DNA of 64,000 nt, from assembly GCA_000827325.1 (NCBI GenBank), contig KN832885.1, forward strand, positions 930,001 to 994,000. The letters run 5' to 3'. The position numbers and the translations under genes were made by a program. Shown in pieces: positions 13,156-25,173 of the stretch. This stretch comes from Oidiodendron maius Zn. Its lineage: Eukaryota > Ascomycota > Leotiomycetes > Myxotrichaceae. The notes beneath the pieces were generated by a model that was given only the letters and a program-made list of their open reading frames with translations, searched no databases and was not told where the DNA came from. How positions within the stretch are numbered: the stretch's first letter is position 1; each line of letters starts with the position of its first letter.

Positions 13156-13982
13156 TGTCTAGAGCTGATCGTTATCCAATGTACTGTACAGCATAAAGAG
13201 TTTCTTGGCCCGGTCTATCCAAGTGGCCATAATCTGCCTTCTAGGCAAATATTGTTTCCTTAAAGACTTCAACTTCGGCACTCAAGAGACCGGGTAATTG
13301 TGGCATCTTTCGTAGGTGTGGGGATCCATGCTCGTCCATATCCGTTTGCGGGGAAAGAGGCGTATGTTCGCAAAGGTACGGCCAAACAAAGATGCCGGGC
13401 TGGCCAATAACACCTCATTCATTTACTCATTGCGCGTTCATAAATGCCGACGACCCTTAAGGGATCTGAGCTAGTGATATTTGTTTAGTAGAGCAGCAAG
13501 TAGGAACATTCCTCGGGTAATTTCATGTTTTTTTACTTACTGTAATAAGTTAGGGTAATAGACAATTCCCCCGATATTCTCACCGGTGACGGTGGCGGGC
13601 AACTTACTGTTGCATTTTACTATCGTGAGCATCTATTGAATGGAGTCATTAGAAGAAAGCTACCACAGTTTTCGGTATACATCCCACTTTTGGAAGACTT
13701 ATTAGATTTACGATGACATACCTAAAACTACTGCATTATAGAGTGTTGAACAGAATTGATGGGGTTATTTAAAACTAAGAAGCTGAATCGTTATAGAGTG
13801 CGCTAGCTATAGAAATATCAGGAGAACTACTGTAAAGATTATATATGAAAGACCGTAAGAATAGTCTATCTTTGGGCAATCTGCCATATCCGTGGCTATA
13901 ATATTAATTCTTGAGCAGAGGTTCGGTATTGCACAGGTCGTATTCAGGAATCAAGGTGAAACTCAGTTATATTGACTATAGG

Positions 13983-14009
13983 CTTTCGGCATAGCTGATA
14001 TGCTGAAAG
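13983..14009. repeat. Small hairpin in the copy-A insertion
   Basis: CTTTC-GGCATA and TATGC-GAAAG arms around a short loop, located in the segment that is missing from copy B. Confidence 0.7.
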
Positions 14010-14088
14010 CAGTAGATAACTTAAGTGATGCAGAGACAACTAAGGGGTTTAGACTACAGAGCGCAGCGCTTATTATAAGCCTGCTTAT

Positions 14089-14148
14089 GTGGCAACATGC
14101 GTAAGCCATTACGACTATACAGTCGTATGCTATTGCGTATATTGCCAC
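14089..14148. repeat. 60-nt conserved hairpin in repeat copy A
   Basis: The segment starts GTGGCAA and ends TTGCCAC, with inner arms ACGACT/AGTCGT around ATAC. The pairing is imperfect but runs the full 30 bases per side. The same hairpin is present at 60989..61048. Confidence 0.8.
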
Positions 14149-14698
14149 TGCTTTTGAGACATCGTGACATATGTGCTTGAAGCCCTAGTCAATATTAATC
14201 GCAAGAGCATTAATTGTTATTCATACAATAAGTCCCTAGCACCTAGAAATAGAGCTCACCTCTCAAATTGTACGGCCCTGGCTTGTAGACATCAAATATT
14301 GCTCGTAGGTATAAAGCGACATATTATGTCAAGAGTATGAATAATTTAACGAGCATAACCGCGTACGGGTTCACCTTATCCCTGACCTTTCTACAGGGCT
14401 ATTGTAATGCTGCGTAGATGAATATCGATTCTTCACGGTTGAATACGTTCATGCGGGATTTTAACGGGAGTGAATTCTAGAATAGACTAACTTGAGAAGT
14501 CTTAAATAGCCTTCTTAACTTATTACATGCGGGTTCAATCCGCAGATTTTAATGATACCTGTGAAAGTGGTATGAGTGAGTGGGCGTTGGTAGTAATTTC
14601 ATTGCAGTTTAATACATATTCTCTGCCTCCAGTTGTGGGAACTGAAAGTGAACATATGTAATGAGAGCTTCAATGTCCGAAGTGGCATGAGGCGAAGT

Positions 14699-16572
14699 TT
14701 AAGCTTCACTGCCCGGGTCTTTTGTGCCTTCCTTACCACGTGAGCCAATAGTGCTACTAACGTTCGTGCCGGTATCCTTCTTTTTGCTTTTTATGTTCTT
14801 CCATTCTATGAACAATGCAGGTATAAGTGTTATACAAGCCGCACCGGTAGCGAGGTACAGAGTTGCGGTGACTGCATTATTGTAGGCCGACAAAACCTGC
14901 GGGAGTACAAAAGCAGGCACATCGTTCTGGAGGTCGGCAGCACCAGCCTTGATGATTGCATCTGCATTGGCTCCAGGGATGTCTTGGAGACTATTAGCTA
15001 GCTTTTGGTCGAAAATCGTTTCGGCAATAGCAAGAAAAATTGCACCCCCTAATTGTTGACCAAAAAAGATGACTGAGATGCCGGTCGAGATGTCTGGACC
15101 GCGGAGAACAGCCTGTGCAGCTAGAGTCGCTTGTTGCAGGCCCAGACCCGCACCCAAACCAAAGAGAACTTGGAACCCAATCCACTTCGAGTGACCAGTA
15201 TCGACCTTAAGAGTAGTAAGCAAACCAGCGCCGACGGATGCCAGAATCGGGGACGCATTCATCGGTGGCCAGTAGTACCCGACCCTTTGAGTGAAAACAC
15301 CAGACAGGATGGATGCAACAACCAGAGACAAAATCGATGGGAGCACCGACACGCCTGATGTGGAAGGATTCTGTCCTTTTACTGCTTGGAACCAAAGGGG
15401 TAAATAATAGACGACAATCATCAGAGAAGCACTAATTGTTGTGTTGTATACAAAGCCGGCCACAATACTGCGTTGAAAAAAGATCCTGGGAGGTAGTGTA
15501 GCATCCTCCTGTTTCCAGGCTTGAATGGCAAGCCAAGCCAAAAACAGCACCCCGAAGATAATGAAAAGAAGGATAATGCGCCAGTTATTCCATGCATATG
15601 TATCGCCACCCCATTCCAATGCGAGAATGAGACATGTCATACATGGAACGAAGACGGTGGTTCCGGTCAAATCCAGCAAACTAAGCTTTTGCCTAAGCGG
15701 TAAGGAACCTTCCAGAGGCTTGAAGTTTTTCATAAGAACCATGACCGCGGTGACAGAAACAGCGCCAAAAGGTAGGTTGATATAGAAGCACCATCTCCAG
15801 GACAATCGCTCTGTAAAAACACCGCCAAGAAGTGGCCCAACAACGGCGGATATTCCCCCAACGGCGCCGAATAAACCTGCAAACAATGGCCGCTTTTCTA
15901 GCGGAACAACGTGTACTAGAATTTGCATAACGCCGGACATGATGCCGGCGGCGCCGGCGCCTGCAATTGCTCTGCCAACAATAAGGGCATTCGAACTAGG
16001 GGCAGCTCCGCAGACGGCAGACCCGATTTCGAAGACGGCAATAGCGACTATAAAAACGTATTTGACAGGGAACAGCTTATATATTCGGCCATATAAAAGT
16101 TGGACAGAGCACGTTGTAAGCATGAAAGCGCTTCCATACCAGCCGATATCATTAACGGAATCTGCAAACTATTAGCATTATTAAACTACGTATGAGTTCC
16201 GTGCCACAGAGGTAAGGAGTTTCACTTACGAAATTCTTTTGTGATTTGAGGAATGGCCGTGCCTATAATCGTCCTGTCCTATATATGAGGTCAGCAACCA
16301 TCCAGGCAAATATCGACGAGCCAGAGAGTAGTAATTAGTGGCATGGAACATACTAGAGAGATTAGAAACATGGAGAACAGACATGAAACCAGGATTGTCA
16401 GGGCAACGGCGGTGGAGGGATATTTGTGGTCTTCGTCCTGAGCTGTAATAGTTTTACTCTCTGTTGGTTTCGTATCGTCTCCATCGGGAGTCTCGAAGGA
16501 CATTGGTTTTTCCTCCGTCGGCATATCATTCTCATCGCTCCTTCCATCCATAGGAGTAAAAGGTTGCGCCAT
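14699..16572 (-). CDS. MFS drug exporter, DHA2 (14-TM) family
   Basis: Plasma-membrane proton antiporter of the DHA2 class, of the kind often paired with secondary-metabolite or drug resistance functions. The start at 16572 (MAQPFTPMDG) follows an in-frame TTG that should not be used. Exons 16572..16354, 16278..16230 and 16161..14699 join in frame to 576 residues. A cytoplasmic acidic N-terminus leads to TM1 (ALTILVSCLFSMFLISL) and DRTIIGTAIPQI, then FHSVNDIGWYGSAFMLTTC. An antiporter-type glycine-rich helix (VGRAIAGAGAAGIMSG; GAVGGISAVVGPLLGGVF) and WRWCFYINLPFG are typical of the family. It ends in a Lys/Ser-rich tail. The upstream region is dense in CGGA/TCCG triplets, and a Zn2Cys6 gene lies 4 kb away. 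Substrate unknown. Confidence 0.93.
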
Positions 16573-17765
16573 CGAGGATTGAGAAGCGATTATAATTGGA
16601 GACAAATATTTTTACAGGTTGAGAGTGCTCAAGGCGTCGTGTCCTGGTCATAGGAACTGAAATGAGAGTGGAGAGATAAGAGGAGGCTAAGTAGAAAATT
16701 ATAGGGGATGAGACGAAATATATGGTCATTATATAGGCACAGGTCCGGACGAACTAAATATCCGGTTTGGTCAATCAGATCCGTCGTCTTACGGTGGTGA
16801 CAGTCCCCATAAAAAGGGGTATCTCCCGAAGCGGACAGAAGGCAGCTGTATGGGATCTTCCTGGTTGCCGGGGAAAATAGTCCGACGCCGATGGATCCGA
16901 TAAATGTTATACTTCGACAGCCACCCTCCGCAGAGTCCGTGTTCTAATTTACAATCACGGTCGATATTTACAGGGTGTTCTAGCTTGACGTGTTATTATA
17001 TTTTATTTATCTGCACGAATAATGTATCGCTCCATCCTGATTAGTTTCTCTCCGTTCATTTTTAGGCAAGCAGCGCCTGGAATAATTTAAATATTTCTAG
17101 CTTCTTGCGCTTACCAGCTTAAAGAGAGACAATAATAAAGCGTTCCGCTGGTGTTAGAGTCTTCCAATGTCCTTAATAAATCCAATGGTTTTGTCACGAG
17201 CAGTAAGATCACGGGACTTGCAAGCAGTCGCTTTCAGGATCATAACAGCTCCAATTACGGCTGGTGATTAGAACGGGTAGGCAAGCCTCTAGTTTAGTAA
17301 TTCAACAAGTCTTCCTTAGAGTGAAAGGCCTTCATTGGTTTGTGTTTTGTGGTTTAGGATTTGTATATTTTGGCTTCTAGAAGGTATCATCCACTTCCGC
17401 TTTCTCTAGGTCCAATCTTAAGATGGTAAATGGCTCGCCTGATGAATTAACGCGAGTTTGAATATACCCTCTTGAATATCTTTTAAGTGACCGAATTATC
17501 AGACTATATATTTTATTCCAACCGGCTAGATCGTTCTCAATCTTTGAGTTTATTCAACCTATTACATTCGCACTGTATAAAAATACCTATCCCGCTTTTT
17601 CGTCGCACATATTCCTTTTTTTATATATTTTTAGCACTGTTTAGTATCGTGACTACGCCACTACGCCACATCGGGTCTTCGAGGGGGCATGTGAGCTGAA
17701 CAAGAAATGGACTTTCCAACTTTTACAACTTTTTTACGCATTGCCTAGACATTAGTTACTGTAAT
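16573..17765. promoter_or_regulatory. MFS upstream region with many CGG-type half-sites; no gene
   Basis: No coding region supported. Between about 16740 and 16960 there are at least eight TCCG/CGGA motifs, including the palindrome TCCGGA at 16745. Zn2Cys6 proteins bind CGG triplets, so this is a plausible regulatory region for the exporter; binding itself is inferred. The remainder up to 17765 is AT-rich and unremarkable. Confidence 0.45.
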
Positions 17766-19691
17766 ATGATGTCGCCATCTGGGTTAGAAAAGGGAGAAAG
17801 AGGATTAAAGACGGAGGTTAGCATGGACATAATGCCTCGCCAACCTTGCCAGCCTCACCAGCCTACGCAGTTGATCAACCCAAATCAACCTGCTATTACA
17901 AAGGTCAAAAAGCCGCTCCGAAATCAGGATGCAACTGAGCCAATCTCGAAGGCGACGGTTGTAGCGAAGAAAGGTAAAGCGAAGTCAGGGATACCCTTAG
18001 AGGTCCAAAAAGACCCTCAGCCTTGCCAGCTGACAACTAGAACTGACAAGCCTACTACAACAACAGGCGAAATATTGTTGTCAAACAGACAGGATGCAAC
18101 TGAACCAACCACAGCTATTGTCGGAAGGGGAAAGGGTAAGGCAAAATCTAGGACGTCGTCAGGTGCCCAACAATACCGCTCGCAAAGTGCTCCAGTCCGC
18201 AGCAGTCGCCATGAAAATCCCGAAGAGCTTTGTGGTGATGGATTTCACAGTTCAGATATTCAAGAAGGTCTTCCGCATGGCCTTGGAGCTTCCCAAGGAT
18301 CCACTAACGGGAGGGATGCCGAAGGAGATTCCATTCCCAAGCAGAGCACGAACGGATCTGGGAACTTTCCACAGCGGAAAAAATTTAAAGCGAAGCCAGA
18401 TGTGGCCTGGAGTGTACGTTGTACGCTGATGAATCTGTAAATCAAAGCTAAAGAGTTACAGTGCGTAAGGTCACGACCAGCAACTTCATTCCGTGGCATT
18501 GAAGAGTTAAGAGCAAGTTACTTACCCTTCGACGTTGAGTTTGCGCTAGATATAAAGAGAGCGACTTTTATAAATCGATATATTAGCTCCCGAGTCCTAG
18601 AAAAGAAGGGAGCCATTAAGCCACCATCTGCCCAGCTCCTTGAGTCCCATGGCCTGGAAGCTCCCCCTCCTCCTGAGGCACCAATTCAACTAGTCCCAAA
18701 CCCACACCCACACCAACAAACCACAACAGCATCATTCTCTTGGGAGATCTTAAGAAAATTTATCAAGATTGGAATGGCTATTAATGGCTATCCCGTTTAT
18801 TACTTGACTCCCAAGGTCTTTCGAGGGCTAATATTGCCACCAAAAGGACCCTATATTGTTCTTGGAATCTTCGATGAATCAGGGATTCTCATGGACGAAG
18901 TCATTGTGTATATGGAGGGCGAAGCTATGTCTAGACAACTCGTCAAAGAACGCCGTAGGCTTTTTAGTTTGCCCATTCTTAGAGACATCAAAGCTTTTAA
19001 GTTGTACAAGGTAGGTGTGCTCACTACATGCAAAGGCGTTATCAAAGGCTCAGTTATACTAGTGCGATAAGGGAAACAAGGTCCATGTTCAAGTCGAAGT
19101 CACATCAGAGGAAAGTGATTGTCTAGCTACTTTCTTTGAATGCGTAGATCGATGGGAGCGATATTATAGGCTGAAAACATTTTTGATACAATATGGAGCA
19201 CTTTTTTTTCTGGTAGGTGGCCTTGGAGCCCAAACAATGTTGGTAGCCACTGTTGCTATTCTTACCATATGGGGAATAACACGACTGTCTTGGTTTCAAG
19301 TCAGAGTAGTCAACGTGCCAAGTCCCGAGGAAGAACGGGAATGGAGAGACTGGATCCACGACAGCCTAAATGAAAAGACAGACAACCCATCCAAGTCGTA
19401 CTATTCCCTCATGTGCGTAATCGGTTGGTCGAGATTCAACATTGTGGTCTTTATTATCATTCCTTTCATGATGGCGGTTGTTGGAGCCATAATCTTTGGC
19501 ATCGTCTGGTCTCTGGACATAAAGAGCCATAAGGGGGATCTTGCTGGAGCCTGGGCGGTTTCCTCTTTCGTTATCACACTTGCTGCTGGTGAGCCACCAA
19601 TACAGAGACTTTTAAACAAAGCGAATACTAATTGTTCAAACCAGCTCTTTCGGCCTTGTTCAGTATACTTGGTGGGGTGGCTTACACCTGA
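17766..19691 (+). CDS. Unrecognised protein, disordered N-terminus and membrane tail
   Basis: Four exons join in frame: 17766..18413, 18462..19010, 19072..19588 and 19645..19691 (introns of 48, 61 and 56 bp; the last has the branch site TACTAAT). Product 586 residues. Residues 1-215 are low-complexity (Gln, Pro, Thr, Lys) with a roughly 55-residue repeat: QDATEP followed by GKAKS occurs at about 54 and 109. A more ordered middle region (for example SYLPFDVEFALDIKRATFIN) contains a Pro-rich spacer. The C-terminus has three hydrophobic segments at about 440-462, 515-541 and 558-586, the last ending at the stop. Function not recognised; it is probably anchored in a membrane. Without the introns, the frames look like several unrelated ORFs. 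Confidence 0.75.
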
Positions 19692-20489
19692 ACAACTCTT
19701 GGGAATGCTAGAGGAAGACTTTCAAAAAGTTACTATCGCACCACAATCTGCCCCCTTTTTTTCGATGTAGATGGGCTTCCTCTCAAGAAGATTCACTAGC
19801 CAAGCATATATGAGCTTAGACTATTCCTTATAGGCGGCTAAGATGACCTTTAGCTTCTGGGTTTTGGCGGGTATTAGAACTGCTACGGCCCCTCTATCGA
19901 ATGAGGCAATGGGTGGATCAGTCCAAATCATTGGAGTGACCTAGTCTCTGACTGAGACGACCAATTATGGCAATCGCATATCCTCAGATGGCATGTTCAA
20001 TTAATCTGAAGAATTTGTGACGTCCATCGACTTGATGTCATTCATGGCCATGTATGTCGAGCTCTGAGTTACCCCTGAAGTTTCCTTTAACCTTCACCCA
20101 CCTCCATTGCGGAAGACGTCATAGTAGGAGGAATAAAAGCTTTCCGCATCCTCTGTGCTGCAGAAGTGCAACGTTAAGACTGGCTTAGTATAATGAAGAC
20201 GGACTAGACCCCAGCATCGGGCTGTCGGAGCTTCGGAGGCGGACTATTTGTACCGAACGCGATATTACTCCGGATACCATCGGACTATTTCCCGTGCCTC
20301 ACGGACGACACCAGTTTTCCGACAACTTTACTCGGAATCTGCGCTTTTCCTTGAATACTGTTACCTTTCGCAAGTCATTTAGGTTAGTATTTAAACATGT
20401 CAAGTCACCGCTGTCAAAATAGCGTTCTGCCAATGCCAGGGCACAGCAATTAAAGGCCGCTCATCTCGCGAGATCACTTTAACCTGGTC
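19692..20489. other. Intergenic, upstream of a Zn2Cys6 gene
   Basis: No coding region supported. The right half contains the CGGA cluster listed separately. Confidence 0.6.
20214..20340 (+). promoter_or_regulatory. Cluster of CGGA/TCCG half-sites
   Basis: Within about 130 bp there are some eight CGGA or TCCG motifs (GTCGGAG, TTCGGAGGCGGAC, CTCCGGAT, ATCGGAC, CACGGAC, TTCCGAC, CTCGGAA), 150-275 bp before the ATG of the Zn2Cys6 gene. Autoregulation is a plausible inference. Confidence 0.45.
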
Positions 20490-22884
20490 ATGGAGCCGGC
20501 AACCAAATTGCAGGCGTCTCCGGCCTCGCAGTCGTACAGACAACAACACTCTTGCGCATTATGCCATCAGAGAAAGGTTAAATGCGACAAAAAGAATCCG
20601 TGCAGCTACTGCGCCTCGCGGGGCGTACCTTGTGCCCCGTTAACCCGATCAAGCCCAGGCCCCAGGAAGAAGCGATTTCCAGAAGCTGAACTTCTTGCTC
20701 GTCTGAGAGCATATGAGGCTGCACTGAAGAGCTATGGTGCGGATATAAACGTTATTACTAGTCGCTATAATAGCGATTCCGCAGCTGTGGAGGTCAAGAC
20801 CAGCACGAAACCAGTTTCAGCCGAATTAGGGCAGGACAGACACTCTTCTGATTCATGGCCAAGAAATGTAAATGATGTATGTTTTACATTTTTACTCTCC
20901 CCCTCCTTGGTCTTCGTATCACGATCTCTTCAAGTCATATCTAGTTGAAAGATGCCACAACAGTTAGCGTAAATAAGTCCATTAACTGACAACATAGGTC
21001 GAGGGAACGGAGAAGATGCTTAAGGGACCATCAGAAGACGAAGACGGGACAGCTGCAAGACCTATATTTTCGACATATGACAATGCATTTATGGGAGATG
21101 GTAGTCTATTGATGCTCAATTCAGGATTAAGTGGCACTACTGATCTTCCGAGTCTTCACCCATCCCCAGTGCAGATATTTCAGCTCTGGCAAATCTATTT
21201 GGACAATGTCCACCCACTGCTTAAAATTTTCCATGCACCAACCATCCAGCAAAAGATCTTAAGGAGCGTCAATGACCTTTCCTCGATCTCACCGCCAATG
21301 CATGCACTGCTCTTTGGAATATACTCGGCTGCTGTGATGTCGATGCGAGACACGACGTGCTTAGACAATCTGACTGATGATAGAGCCACTTTGGCATATC
21401 GATATCAAGCTGCAACACGATATGCGCTCCCAGCGTGCGAGTATCTGAGGTCTTCAGACACCACCGTGTTACAAGCAGCAGTCTTGACGTTTGTGCGTAT
21501 TTCTTTTTGCCTTGCTCTTCGTACCATGTATCTTAATTTACGTCATGCGACCCCTGATTCTCTATTTGGTCCCTTGATTGCATGCCGAGCGCTAACCATT
21601 AAATACAAACAGATTGCGATGACTAAAATCATGGATCCGCGAGCTATTCTTTGCATGTCCGCTACTTCTGAACGTAGTGCCCGAAGAAATGGCTTTCATC
21701 TCAATACGAAAGGCGGGCACATTTCACCATTTGAGACAGAGATGCGAAGACGCGTCTGGTGGCAGCTGATGGTGTTGCAAATTCAAGTTGCTGAGAAGGC
21801 CGCTGCTGGTCCCTCGGCGCTCTCTTGGGACTGGCACACAGCTCTGCCTCTCAATGTCAATGAAAGCGAACTTCATCCAGAGATGAAGACTGAGCCTTTG
21901 GAACACCAACTGCCAACAGACATGATTTTCTGTTTGGTCAGATTTGAGATAGCTTGCTTTGTGCGCCAAATATGGCGTGAAGTTCAGAACCAGGTACCAG
22001 ATTTCGGTGGCAGCGAATTCGGCAGTCCGTCTACCCCACTCGCCGAAAAGCTGAGGGCGATCGACGCCTTTGTGCAAAGCCTTCAAGCAAGATATCTTAA
22101 AAGTTGTGACCTCAGCACACCCCTACACATTATGACTCGATACTATGCTACCTACGCCATCTCCAAATGGAAGATATCGGCATATACCACTGCTTCGCAG
22201 ACTGATCAGTCGCCTGATCAGAAAGTGACAGAAGAGCGCCAAGAGTCGCTTATGAGAGTCTGCGTCGAAGCCATAGAGGCCTACACGGCATGTTTTACGA
22301 ACCCAGCACTTGAAAGATTTAACTGGTTCCTTACGTCTAGCGTACCTTTCCTCGCATACGTCCACTTGCTCTTCAACCTCCGACACAGACCAGCCGGGGA
22401 GTTGGCAGATCGCGCCTGGGCCGTCATCACCACAAAAACAGATGTGCATGGACGCCCGAAGTGGATATGGGGATTAAGTCCCAGTAGGGAAGAGCCTGAG
22501 GATAGTGCAATGCAGCTGGCATTTGCGAATCTGACAGTCAAAGCATGGGAAGCGCGTGAGGCGGCGCTAAGGGACAAACACCCGGCCCAAGTACCAGACC
22601 TTGTGATCAAGATGCGAGAAAAGCTGACGATTTACCGAAATCAACGCGCTGCTTCTAATGCGGCAACGGACATGCAGCCCGCGACTCCAGCATCCCAAGA
22701 GATGGCTACTCATCAGATACGACCGTTTACAATGGCCCCGGATGCCAGAGCCACACCATCCGCAAGCTACGGGACACTGCAAGAGCCTGCGGAAAACATG
22801 CTTATAGACAATGATCTTGCCATATTTGATGAGAATACGCTCCTTCCTGGCAGTTCTTTCTGGGATCATGTGGAGTGGAATTAA
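20490..22884 (+). CDS. Zn2Cys6 transcription factor (Fungal_trans type)
   Basis: The zinc cluster CALCHQRKVKCDKKNPCSYC...C lies at residues about 22-48 and is followed by a basic linker and a coiled-coil-like stretch (EAELLARLRAYEAALKSY). Exon 1 is 20490..20876, then a 122-bp intron, with exon 2 from 20998. A further in-frame intron of 120 bp (21493..21612, GTGCGT...CAG) is likely: the 40 residues it would encode interrupt the regulator domain, and removal gives VLTFIAMTKIMDPRAI. The product is then about 717 residues. The fungal-specific regulator domain is marked by SPFETEMRRRVWWQL. An AT-rich spacer separates it from the membrane-tailed gene upstream. It may control the nearby exporter, judging from shared CGGA-rich upstream regions. 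Confidence 0.93.
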
Positions 22885-23329
22885 TCGTACCATAGTTCGG
22901 ATTCACAGTCGGGTTCAGTAGGGGACTTCGCATACTCCTGGCGCCGGACAAATTAGCATAGGAAGAAGGGAGAGGAGAAGTTCCTTACATCTTGGCAGGA
23001 TGGCGAGGGGTGTTTAGATGATGCCATAATAAGTAACGATGTATCATACGTACATCCCATCTTGTCTTTCGTTCAGAATCTTCCGCTGTCTTCTCGTCCT
23101 GTAGTCCGAGCCCGATCCCAAGCGGAGCGGAGCTTTTGAGCCTTTCCCTAAGAGGCTAGCCTTATCGCTAGCTTTGAGCTTAACCCAAAATTTTCTCGAC
23201 TCTCCTCGACCCAAGACACCAAGACGGCCATAGACACTTACATCTATTTACCCATCCACCCAGCCCAATCTTCATCTTCATCTTCATCTTCATCTTCGTC
23301 CGGCACAAGCCAAGGACAGGCCAATCGAT
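22885..23329. other. Intergenic, promoter of NIP7
   Basis: No coding region. It contains pyrimidine-rich stretches and a CTTCAT hexamer repeat just before the NIP7 start, as is common in fungal housekeeping promoters. Confidence 0.6.
23270..23297 (+). repeat. CTTCAT hexanucleotide repeat
   Basis: About four and a half tandem CTTCAT units in the presumed 5' leader or promoter, 33 bp before the NIP7 ATG. Confidence 0.9.
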
Positions 23330-23956
23330 ATGCGCCCCCTCACAGAGACCGAGACGCAGACCCTGTTCAAGAAACTGGCGAACTTCGCGGGACCGTCTTT
23401 GAAGAATCTGATTGCGCCTCTCGATAACACTCCTCACTCCGACCGCTACGTCTTCCGGCTGCACCGCGACCGCATTTACTATGTGCGACTATCTCACGCA
23501 AATCTAGCGTCGTCGATTGCCCGCGATAAGCTGTTGTCGCTGGGGACTTGTCTCGGTACGTTGCCACGCTTATAACATAACATGTCGGACGTCGCGACTA
23601 ATCAGTTGTGATGCGTAGGGAGGTTCAGCAAGTCAGGCAGAGTACGTCTGCACATAACAGCTTTACCTATCCTTGCAGAACATGCACGACACAAGGTATG
23701 GATTCGTCCAAACGGGGTAATGCCTCTTCTTTACGGCGGACACATCGTGAAGGCACACGTTGGTCGTTGGTCGGAAGATTGTCTTGAACACCAAGAAGTT
23801 GTGTTTTGCAGTATGGATGATGTTCCCCTCGGTTTTGGAGTTACGGCAAGGAGTTCTGCACAGGCGAAACAACTAGACCCTACCGCCATTGTCTGCTTTC
23901 GACAGGCCGATGCCGGCGAATATCTGCGCGATGAAGATACCCTTTTTGCTTCATAG
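23330..23956 (+). CDS. nip7: 60S ribosome biogenesis factor NIP7
   Basis: Conserved nucleolar protein needed for pre-27S rRNA processing and 60S subunit assembly, with a C-terminal PUA domain that binds RNA. The start MRPLTETETQTLFKKL is characteristic of the family. Exon 1 is 23330..23555; a 63-bp intron (GTACGT...TAG) and exon 2 (23619..23956) complete a 187-residue protein, close to the usual 180. Landmarks: YVFRLHRDRIYYV, SRDKL-type ARDKLLSLGTCLG, KVWIRPNG, LYGGHIVKAHVGR, PLGFGVTARS and the DADAGEYLR-like end. It is the only obvious housekeeping gene in the window and looks intact. Confidence 0.97.
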
Positions 23957-25173
23957 GAAGTTGAGGAACAACTGTTCGAAAACTGGCTCAGAAAATGACA
24001 CCAAGCCATCTTGGCGTCTGGCCCATATGCAACGTCCCAACTCCCACACAGACCAGTTTCAAAATCGACTATTGGGTAGGACGGGCCTCTCGATGTGAAT
24101 AATCCCGGGTGTCCATTGACGCTCAATCCCGGTTAGGTTTACCTTCCCGGCTAGGTGGAATTCATCAGTCTGTTCAGAAATAGGGGCAATGGGGACGATA
24201 AGCATATAGTCTGTGGCCGTCAAGCTGCACAGGGAATGCATCGGGACAGATGTAGCCGGCTTGCTTGTGTTAGACTTTCAAAATTAGCTAGTAGCTAGCT
24301 CGCAGCGCTTATTACAAAATGAGAATTGCTATAGCTAATTGTGCAATGATGGAAAACCTCCTTACAATGGCCCTTTTCGCAATGGTGCTAAGTAATATCC
24401 TAAATTCCAAAAATATGCGTGCTCGAATCGCCAATGCCGATAGGTGATTAGGATATCAGGTACTCTGTATTCAACGTGTACGATATCGGCGGACGACTAC
24501 TTGAAAGATTCCGAGAAACCGCTACACTATACTGCTACTTTACCGTGGAGACTAAATCCTAACGGGTAGAAGATCAATATTAGCACCTGTGTTACCTCTC
24601 ATTCACGGTATCGTTTGTTGGGATATTCCACAAGTAGCTAGTTCATCGTTCCGGACTCTGTTCTAAGGAAATGCCCTGGATCAGAACATACAAATGCCAC
24701 CACATCTACTTTTCTTACTGGATCTGATCAACTTGATTCCGAAGAAGGGACTCTTCAATACTTACTGCGCTACCTGAAACTCAGCCCATTATGGTATAAT
24801 AAGATACCCAGTATAATAATAACCGTTGCTCAAAGTATTTAATTATGGATTGAACAGGGGTATTTCTCAGTTGCTTTTTTGCCTACATCTCCTTCCATTA
24901 GATGCTATTGAGAAATTCTAGATAGAACAATATTAAAAGGGATATCCTCTAAAAGTGTGTAGATATGTCCTGTCTTATTTCATACGCTTGGCTTTAACTT
25001 TTCACTTGTATTCATCATAGGATACTCTACTCAGACAAGCCCTTTAAATTCTTTCGGCCCAGTTACTGTACAAATAATAGGGACCTTCTGAGTCCTTAAC
25101 TGAGAATTGTGTAAGATGCGAAACCAGCTTCAGTCTGAAAGGCTCTAAATATTTGAGTAGTAGCCACCTTTTT
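23957..25173. other. AT-rich intergenic stretch
   Basis: No coding region supported. From about 24300 to 25100 the sequence is AT-rich with many TA dinucleotides, as seen in old RIP-affected or transposon-derived DNA. No terminal repeats were found. Confidence 0.55.

Larger units (their letters stand above)
13908..14186. repeat. Dispersed repeat, copy A
   Basis: About 280 bp that align along their length with 60848..61086, sharing for example CAGGAATCAAGGTGAAACTC, GTGATGCAGAGACAACTAAG and CTATACAGTCGTATGC. This copy has about 42 extra bases around 13979-14020. Ends are not sharply defined. The family could be a solo LTR or a small non-autonomous element. Confidence 0.88.
13156..14698. other. 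Intergenic, carries a dispersed repeat
   Basis: No coding region supported. The left part is the promoter side of the GH95 gene. The right part contains copy A of a repeat also found near 60.9 kb, and is AT-rich. Confidence 0.6.

Noticed and set aside
14525-14555. T-arm-like sequence (TGCGG-GTTCAAT-CCGCA) suggesting a tRNA
   Set aside because: The T-arm is perfect, but no matching acceptor stem, D-arm or anticodon stem could be built from the 60 bases upstream. At most a tRNA fragment.
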